Below, piece after piece: positions 58,631 to 64,000 of a stretch of DNA of 64,000 bases. Position 1 is the stretch's first letter, and every line of letters begins with the position of its first letter. This stretch comes from Pseudomonas sp. ML96 (GTDB lineage Bacteria; Pseudomonadota; Gammaproteobacteria; Pseudomonadales; Pseudomonadaceae): the NCBI RefSeq assembly GCF_000761545.1, contig NZ_JPMY01000037.1, forward strand, positions 219,791 to 283,790, written 5' to 3'. The notes under the pieces are model-generated. The model searched no databases and had not been told where the DNA came from. It saw nothing but the letters and a program-made list of their open reading frames with translations. Made by a program: the position numbers and the translations under genes.

Positions 58631-60292
58631 ATGAGCAGTTTGCACGCCGACGAGGCCTTCCTCGCGCACTACCAGTTCAGTCACGACCCTTTTGCCGCTC
58701 GGGTCCCTGGTTTTCGTTTCTATCCGGCCCAGCGCAAACCGGTGTTGGGCCAGCTCCATCACCTTGCGCGCTACAGCCAGCTACTGCTGGTAGTGACCGG
58801 GCCGCGCGGTAGCGGCAAGACGTTGCTGCGTCAGGCGCTGGTGGCGAGTACCAACAAGCAGTCCGTGCACTCGGTTGTGGTCTCCGCGCGCGGTGCTGGC
58901 GATGTCGCCGGTGTTCTGCGTCAGGTCGCCCAGGGGCTGGGGATGCAGCAGGTCGACGTGCGCAGCATCCTCGCGCAGGTCGCCCAGCTGGCGCTCACCG
59001 GTCAGGAGGTCTACCTGCTGGTCGATGATTCCGAGCAGTTGGCCGATGCGGCGCTGGATGCGCTGTTCACTCTGGCAGCGGGTAATCCGGATGGTCGTCC
59101 GCATGTGTTTCTTTTTGCCGAGAACGAGCTTCTGCCGCGGCTTGAGCTGCTGGCCGATGGTGAGGAGCGCTTCCATGCCATCGAGCTGCTGCCGTATAGC
59201 GAGGACGAGACTCGCGAGTATCTGGCGCAGCGCCTGGATGGTGCTGGGCAGGGCATCGATGTGCTCAGCGATGATCAGGTCGTCGATATTCACCTGAACT
59301 CGGGTGGCTGGCCGGGCCCGATCAACCAGGCTGCACGCGAGACCCTTGTCGAGGCCATGCTGGCCAGCCGTGCTGCTGGTGCTGGGCGCGCAGGCGGTGG
59401 TCTGCCGAAGAAGCATTTGCTGGCCGTGGGTGTGGTCGCGCTCGCACTGGGTGCGGCTTGGCTGATGCAGGGGCGGACCGAGAGTACTCCTCCAATGGTC
59501 ACCGAGGCGCCGATCGAGCTGGTACCGCAAGGCGCAGCTCCCGCTGCTGTTGAAGCGGGCAAGCCGGCAGCTCCGGCGTCAGGGGCGGCGGTCGAGTTCA
59601 GTGGTGCCAGCCAGCCGTTGCCGTTGCCGCTGGTGGGCGAGGCTCAGCCGGTGATTCGTGAGCCGCTGGCCCAGGCCTCTGGTATGGATGAGGCTGACGA
59701 GGCTGGTTCCGCTAGCACGCAAGCGCCGGCATCGGCTGCTATGCCTCCAGCGCCGGTAGTGACTCCGGTGCCTGTCGCGGTGCCGGTGGTGCCGACCGTT
59801 GCCAGCGGTCCGGCCGCTCAGCCAATCGTGCCGACTCCGACTCCGACTCCGACTCCGACTCCGACTCCAGCGAAGCCTGCGCCTGTCGTGAGCGCCAAGC
59901 CGACTCAGGCCCCCGTTGCTCAGGCGCCGAAGCCGGCTCCTGCCAAGCCAGCTGCGCCTGCGGCTAGTGCGGCGCCGGCCGTTGCCAGTGCGGCACCGGC
60001 GCCGGGGGCAGAGTGGTATGCCAGCCGTCCGGCCGGCAACTATGCCCTGCAAATCCTGGGCACCCGCTCGGAGAGCAGTGCCAAGGCCTTCGTCGGCAAG
60101 AATGGCGGCGAGTACCGCTATTTCAAGAAACTGCACCAAGGGCAGGCACTCTACGTGGTGACCTACGGGCAGTTCTCCAGCCGTGCGGCGGCGCAGGCCG
60201 CGATCAAATCGCTGCCGGCCAGCGTGCAGGCCGGCAAGCCCTGGCCGCGCAGCTTCGCCAGCATCCAGCAGGAGGCAGTGCGGGCTCGCTGA
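58631..60292 (+). CDS. AAA ATPase with SPOR domain (DamX-like)
   Basis: 553 residues. An N-terminal ExeA/GspA-like ATPase domain carries Walker A GPRGSGKTLLRQAL and Walker B YLLVDDSEQLAD. One membrane helix follows (HLLAVGVVALALGAAWLM, near residue 265), then a long Pro/Ala-rich periplasmic linker with a PT dipeptide repeat, then a C-terminal SPOR domain (NYALQILGTRSESSAKAF…LYVVTYGQFSSRAAA). Probably tethers to septal peptidoglycan. DamX of E. coli lies at the same place, after aroB. Confidence 0.88.
   Translation: MSSLHADEAFLAHYQFSHDPFAARVPGFRFYPAQRKPVLGQLHHLARYSQLLLVVTGPRGSGKTLLRQALVASTNKQSVHSVVVSARGAGDVAGVLRQVAQGLGMQQVDVRSILAQVAQLALTGQEVYLLVDDSEQLADAALDALFTLAAGNPDGRPHVFLFAENELLPRLELLADGEERFHAIELLPYSEDETREYLAQRLDGAGQGIDVLSDDQVVDIHLNSGGWPGPINQAARETLVEAMLASRAAGAGRAGGGLPKKHLLAVGVVALALGAAWLMQGRTESTPPMVTEAPIELVPQGAAPAAVEAGKPAAPASGAAVEFSGASQPLPLPLVGEAQPVIREPLAQASGMDEADEAGSASTQAPASAAMPPAPVVTPVPVAVPVVPTVASGPAAQPIVPTPTPTPTPTPTPAKPAPVVSAKPTQAPVAQAPKPAPAKPAAPAASAAPAVASAAPAPGAEWYASRPAGNYALQILGTRSESSAKAFVGKNGGEYRYFKKLHQGQALYVVTYGQFSSRAAAQAAIKSLPASVQAGKPWPRSFASIQQEAVRAR
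59831..59866 (+). repeat. Perfect hexanucleotide repeat (CCGACT)x6
   Basis: Six identical CCGACT units encode a run of Pro-Thr in the linker of the SPOR protein. Unit changes keep the frame, so slippage would alter linker length only. Confidence 0.95.
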
Positions 60293-60401
60293 TGGCCCGT
60301 GAATTGCCTTTCATTTGATGACCGATTGGTGCTAGCACGGCCTTTCGGTCATCGCCTTTCGCGCAAGCGACAGAAGGTTTCATCAGGTCGTCATCGAAGA
60401 T

Positions 60402-60430
60402 TTGTGACGACCTAGGTGGCTATGTACAAT
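60402..60430 (+). promoter_or_regulatory. Sigma-70 promoter for gltB
   Basis: TTGTGA (60402-60407) and TACAAT (60425-60430) with ideal 17-bp spacing, 110 bp before the gltB start. The remaining leader (60431-60539) shows no other recognised element; AAAG-type bases and GGTGAGAG precede the ATG. Confidence 0.65.
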
Positions 60431-60539
60431 GACCCCCCTTTGCCTGCGCCAAGCTGGGGTGTTTCCCTGCGCGGTCGGCAGCTAGGTCGATGAATTAGAA
60501 AGCAATTTGCCCATTAGAGGCAGCCTGGTGAGAGTGTCT

Positions 60540-63500
60540 ATGAAAGCAGGTCTATACCATCCTGATCAGTTCAAGGATAACTGCGGCTTCGGTTTGATCG
60601 CCCATATGCAGGGCGAGGCGAGCCATCATTTGCTGAATACTGCGATTGAAGCCCTGACCTGTATGACCCACCGCGGTGGTATCAACGCCGACGGTAAGAC
60701 CGGTGACGGTTGTGGTCTGCTGATCCAGAAGCCCGATCTGTTCCTGCGCGCAGTCGCCAAGGAGCAGTTCGGCAGTGACCTGCCGCAGCAATACGCGGTG
60801 GGCATGGTCTTCTTCAATCAGGACTCGGCCAAGGCCGAGGCCGCCCGCGCCAACATGAACCGCGAGATCGAGGCCGCCGGCCTGCAGCTGATCGGCTGGC
60901 GCAAGGTGCCGATCGACACCAGCGTGCTCGGCCGCCTGGCCCTGGAGCGCCTGCCGCAGATCGAGCAGGTGTTCATCGGTGGTGAAGGCCTGGATGACCA
61001 GCAGTTCGCCATCAAGCTGTTCAGCGCCCGCCGTCGCTCCTCGGTAGCCAACGCCGCCGACACCGACCACTACATCTGCAGCTTCTCGCCGAAGACCATC
61101 ATCTATAAAGGCCTGATGATGCCGGCGGACCTGCAGCAGTTCTATCCGGACCTCGGCGACGAGCGCCTGCAGACCGCGATCTGCGTGTTCCACCAGCGCT
61201 TCTCGACCAACACCCTGCCGAAGTGGCCGCTGGCGCAGCCGTTCCGCTTCCTCGCCCACAACGGCGAGATCAACACCATCACCGGCAACCGCAACTGGGC
61301 CCTGGCCCGCCGCCTGAAGTTCGCCAACGACCAGATCCCCGATCTGGAAGAGCTGGGCCCGCTGGTCAACCGCGTCGGCTCCGACTCCTCGAGCATGGAC
61401 AACATGCTCGAGCTGATGGTCACCGGTGGTATCGACCTGTTCCGTGGCGTGCGCATGATCATTCCGCCGGCCTGGCAGAACGTCGAGACCATGGACGCCG
61501 ACCTGCGTGCGTTCTACGAGTACAACTCCATGCACATGGAGCCGTGGGACGGTCCTGCCGGCGTAGTGCTGACCGACGGTCGTCATGCCGTCTGTCTGCT
61601 CGACCGTAACGGCCTGCGCCCGGCGCGCTGGGTCACCACCAAGAACGGCTACATCACCCTGGCGTCGGAAATCGGCGTGTGGGACTACAAGCCGGAAGAC
61701 GTGATCGCCAAGGGCCGTGTCGGCCCGGGCCAGATCCTCGCGGTGGACACCGAGACCGGCCAGGTGCTGGACACCGACGCCATCGACAACCGCCTGAAGT
61801 CGCGCCACCCCTACAAACAGTGGCTGCGTCAGGGCGCGGTGCGCATCCAGGCTAGCCTGGAGGACCGCGACCACGGCTCGCCGTTCTACGACAGCGACCG
61901 CCTCAAGCAATACATGAAGATGTTCCAGGTCACCTTCGAGGAGCGTGACCAGGTGCTGCGTCCGCTCGGTGAGCAGGGCCAGGAAGCGGTCGGTTCGATG
62001 GGCGATGACACCCCGATGGCGGTGTTGAGCCAGCGTATCCGTTCGCCGTTCGACTACTTCCGCCAGCAGTTCGCCCAGGTGACCAACCCGCCGATCGACC
62101 CGCTGCGCGAGTCGATCGTCATGTCCCTGGAAGTCTGCCTGGGCGCCGAGCGCAACATCTTCGAGGAATCCCCGGCCCACGCCAGCCGCGTCATGCTGAG
62201 CAGCCCGGTGATCTCCCCGGCCAAATGGCGCGCGCTGCTGAACCTGAGCACCCCGGGCTTCGAACGTCATGTCATCGACATGAACTACGACGAGTCCGTT
62301 GGCCTTGAGGCTGCGGTACGCAACATGGCCGATCAGGCCGAGGAAGCCGTGCGCGCCGGCAAGGTGCTGCTGGTCCTCTCCGACCGTCACATCGCCCCAG
62401 GCAAGCTGCCGGCACATGCCGCGCTGGTGACCGGCGCCGTGCACCACCGCCTGACCGAGAAGGGCCTGCGTTGCGACTGCAACATCCTGGTCGAGACCGC
62501 GACTGCCCGTGACCCGCACCACTTCGCCGTGCTGCTGGGCTTCGGTGCCTCCGCGGTGTACCCGTTCCTCGCCTACGAGGTGCTGGGCGACCTGATCCGC
62601 ACTGGCGAAGTGCTGGGCGACCTCTACGAGGTGTTCAAGTACTACCGTAAAGGCATCTCCAAGGGCCTGCTGAAGATCCTGTCGAAGATGGGCATCTCCA
62701 CCATCGCCTCCTACCGTGGTGCGCAGCTGTTCGAGGCCGTCGGCCTGGCCGACGAAGTCACCGACGTGTGCTTCCGTGGCGTTGCCAGCCGTATCCAGGG
62801 TGCGCGTTTCATCGACATCGAAGGCGAGCAGAAGCTACTGGCCTTCGAGGCCTGGAACAACCGCAAGGCCATCCAGCAGGGCGGTCTGCTCAAGTTCGTC
62901 TACGGCGGCGAGTACCACGCCTACAACCCGGATGTGGTCAACACCCTGCAGGCTGCCGTGCAGCAGGGCAGCTACGAGAAGTACCAGGAGTACGCGGCGT
63001 TGGTCGACCAGCGCCCGGTGTCGATGCTGCGCGACCTGTTCCAGCTCAAGCTGGCCGAGCAGCCGCTGAGCCTGGACGAGGTCGAGCCGCTGAACGAAGT
63101 GCTGAAGCGCTTCGACTCCGCCGGTATCTCCCTCGGCGCCCTGTCGCCGGAGGCCCACGAGGCCATCGCCGAGGCGATGAACCGCCTGGGCGCGCGCTCC
63201 AACTCCGGTGAGGGCGGTGAAGACCCGTCCCGCTATGGCACCGTGCGCAGCTCGAAGATCAAGCAGGTTGCGACCGGCCGCTTCGGTGTGACTCCGGAGT
63301 ACCTGGTCAACGCCGAAGTGCTGCAGATCAAGGTGGCCCAGGGCGCCAAGCCCGGTGAGGGCGGCCAGCTGCCGGGCGGCAAGGTCAACGGCCTGATCGC
63401 CAAGCTGCGCTATGCCGTGCCTGGCGTGACCCTGATCTCGCCGCCGCCGCACCACGACATCTACTCGATCGAGGACCTGTCGCAGCTGATCTTCGACCTC

Positions 63501-64000
63501 AAGCAGGTCAACCCGGCCGCGCTGGTCTCGGTCAAGCTGGTGGCGGAAGCCGGTGTCGGCACCATCGCCGCTGGCGTGGCCAAGGCCTACGCCGACCTGA
63601 TCACCATCTCCGGCTACGACGGTGGCACCGGCGCCTCGCCGCTGACCTCGATCAAGTACGCCGGCAGCCCGTGGGAACTCGGCCTGGCCGAAACCCACCA
63701 GACCCTGCGCGGCAACGACCTGCGCGGCAAGGTCCGCGTGCAGACCGACGGCGGCCTGAAGACCGGCCTCGACGTGATCAAGGCCGCCATCCTAGGCGCC
63801 GAGAGCTTCGGCTTCGGTACCGGCCCGATGGTCGCCTTGGGCTGCAAATACTTGCGCATCTGCCATCTGAACAACTGCGCCACCGGCGTAGCCACCCAGA
63901 ACGACAAGCTGCGCAAGGACCACTTCATCGGCACTGTCGAAATGGTGATGAACTACTTCACCTACGTCGCCGAAGACACCCGCCAGTGGCTGGGCCAGCT
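60540..64000 (+). CDS. gltB: Glutamate synthase large subunit, 3' end outside window
   Basis: 1153 residues are visible of about 1480 in the family. The N-terminal 14 residues (MKAGLYHPDQFKDN) are a propeptide; cleavage exposes Cys15 (CGFGLIAHMQGE), the Ntn glutaminase nucleophile. The central domain and the FMN-binding synthase domain follow, and the 3Fe-4S cysteines appear in GCKYLRICHLNNCATGVATQ near the right edge. It makes glutamate from glutamine and 2-oxoglutarate with GltD. The frame is open to the window end. Confidence 0.97.
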   Translation, partial: MKAGLYHPDQFKDNCGFGLIAHMQGEASHHLLNTAIEALTCMTHRGGINADGKTGDGCGLLIQKPDLFLRAVAKEQFGSDLPQQYAVGMVFFNQDSAKAEAARANMNREIEAAGLQLIGWRKVPIDTSVLGRLALERLPQIEQVFIGGEGLDDQQFAIKLFSARRRSSVANAADTDHYICSFSPKTIIYKGLMMPADLQQFYPDLGDERLQTAICVFHQRFSTNTLPKWPLAQPFRFLAHNGEINTITGNRNWALARRLKFANDQIPDLEELGPLVNRVGSDSSSMDNMLELMVTGGIDLFRGVRMIIPPAWQNVETMDADLRAFYEYNSMHMEPWDGPAGVVLTDGRHAVCLLDRNGLRPARWVTTKNGYITLASEIGVWDYKPEDVIAKGRVGPGQILAVDTETGQVLDTDAIDNRLKSRHPYKQWLRQGAVRIQASLEDRDHGSPFYDSDRLKQYMKMFQVTFEERDQVLRPLGEQGQEAVGSMGDDTPMAVLSQRIRSPFDYFRQQFAQVTNPPIDPLRESIVMSLEVCLGAERNIFEESPAHASRVMLSSPVISPAKWRALLNLSTPGFERHVIDMNYDESVGLEAAVRNMADQAEEAVRAGKVLLVLSDRHIAPGKLPAHAALVTGAVHHRLTEKGLRCDCNILVETATARDPHHFAVLLGFGASAVYPFLAYEVLGDLIRTGEVLGDLYEVFKYYRKGISKGLLKILSKMGISTIASYRGAQLFEAVGLADEVTDVCFRGVASRIQGARFIDIEGEQKLLAFEAWNNRKAIQQGGLLKFVYGGEYHAYNPDVVNTLQAAVQQGSYEKYQEYAALVDQRPVSMLRDLFQLKLAEQPLSLDEVEPLNEVLKRFDSAGISLGALSPEAHEAIAEAMNRLGARSNSGEGGEDPSRYGTVRSSKIKQVATGRFGVTPEYLVNAEVLQIKVAQGAKPGEGGQLPGGKVNGLIAKLRYAVPGVTLISPPPHHDIYSIEDLSQLIFDLKQVNPAALVSVKLVAEAGVGTIAAGVAKAYADLITISGYDGGTGASPLTSIKYAGSPWELGLAETHQTLRGNDLRGKVRVQTDGGLKTGLDVIKAAILGAESFGFGTGPMVALGCKYLRICHLNNCATGVATQNDKLRKDHFIGTVEMVMNYFTYVAEDTRQWLGQ

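Noticed and set aside
1..64000. tRNA, rRNA, insertion sequences and prophage genes
   Set aside because: No cloverleaf, rRNA-like stretch, transposase, integrase or phage structural protein could be recognised by reading both strands.

Overview
The window is high-GC gammaproteobacterial chromosome. Gene content and order point to a Pseudomonas of the P. aeruginosa / P. mendocina side of the genus: a medium-chain-length PHA locus, ubiE-ubiJ-ubiB-hisI-hisE-tatABC-rsmE, hslVU-argS-priA-rpmE, ponA opposite pilMNOPQ, then aroKB and gltB. From memory, this order matches the stretch of the PAO1 chromosome that runs from fbp to gltB. No rRNA, tRNA, CRISPR array, transposase or integrase was recognised.

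Layout. (1) 1-12.6 kb: the end of a diguanylate cyclase gene, two tandem acyl-CoA dehydrogenases of the FadE type, a DUF2339/DUF3999 membrane pair, fructose-1,6-bisphosphatase, a DUF924 protein and two small lipoproteins. (2) 13-22.3 kb: the accessory part of the window. This is a two-armed, unnamed fatty-acid/polyketide-like gene cluster. The rightward arm encodes a DarA-like flavodoxin-fold protein, a DarB/FabH-like ketosynthase, a small helical protein and a BtrH-like acyltransferase. The leftward arm encodes an ApeP-like dehydratase, an ABC ATPase and permease, an acyl carrier protein, a ketosynthase and a Cys-less ketosynthase homologue. An orphan low-GC secreted protein lies between the arms, and an ICMT-like membrane methyltransferase diverges from the right arm. 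The best guess for the product is a dialkylresorcinol-, pyrone- or aryl-polyene-related lipid that is exported by the ABC transporter. (3) 22.3-27.4 kb: a lipoprotein, proline iminopeptidase, D-aminoacyl-tRNA deacylase and a polar amino acid ABC transporter. (4) 27.6-33.6 kb: the rsmE/tat/his/ubi genes. (5) 33.7-37.9 kb: the PHA locus with phasins, a TetR regulator and one PHA synthase. (6) 38-52 kb: housekeeping genes. (7) 52-58.6 kb: pilMNOPQ and aroKB, with a marked fall in GC from pilN to pilQ. (8) 58.6-64 kb: a SPOR/ATPase envelope protein and the start of gltB, which runs off the right end.

Three observations stand out. First, the unnamed ketosynthase/BtrH/ABC cluster. Second, the single PHA synthase looks like a PhaC1-PhaC2 chimera: its N-terminal 60% is PhaC1-like, its C-terminal third is PhaC2-like, and phaZ is absent, as expected if the two paralogues recombined and deleted what lay between them. 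Third, three copies of a roughly 146-160 bp structured intergenic repeat (687-832, 4707-4852, and 27476-27635 on the minus strand) share conserved loop sequences while their stem arms differ in sequence but stay complementary. Each copy begins at the TGA stop codon of the gene before it.
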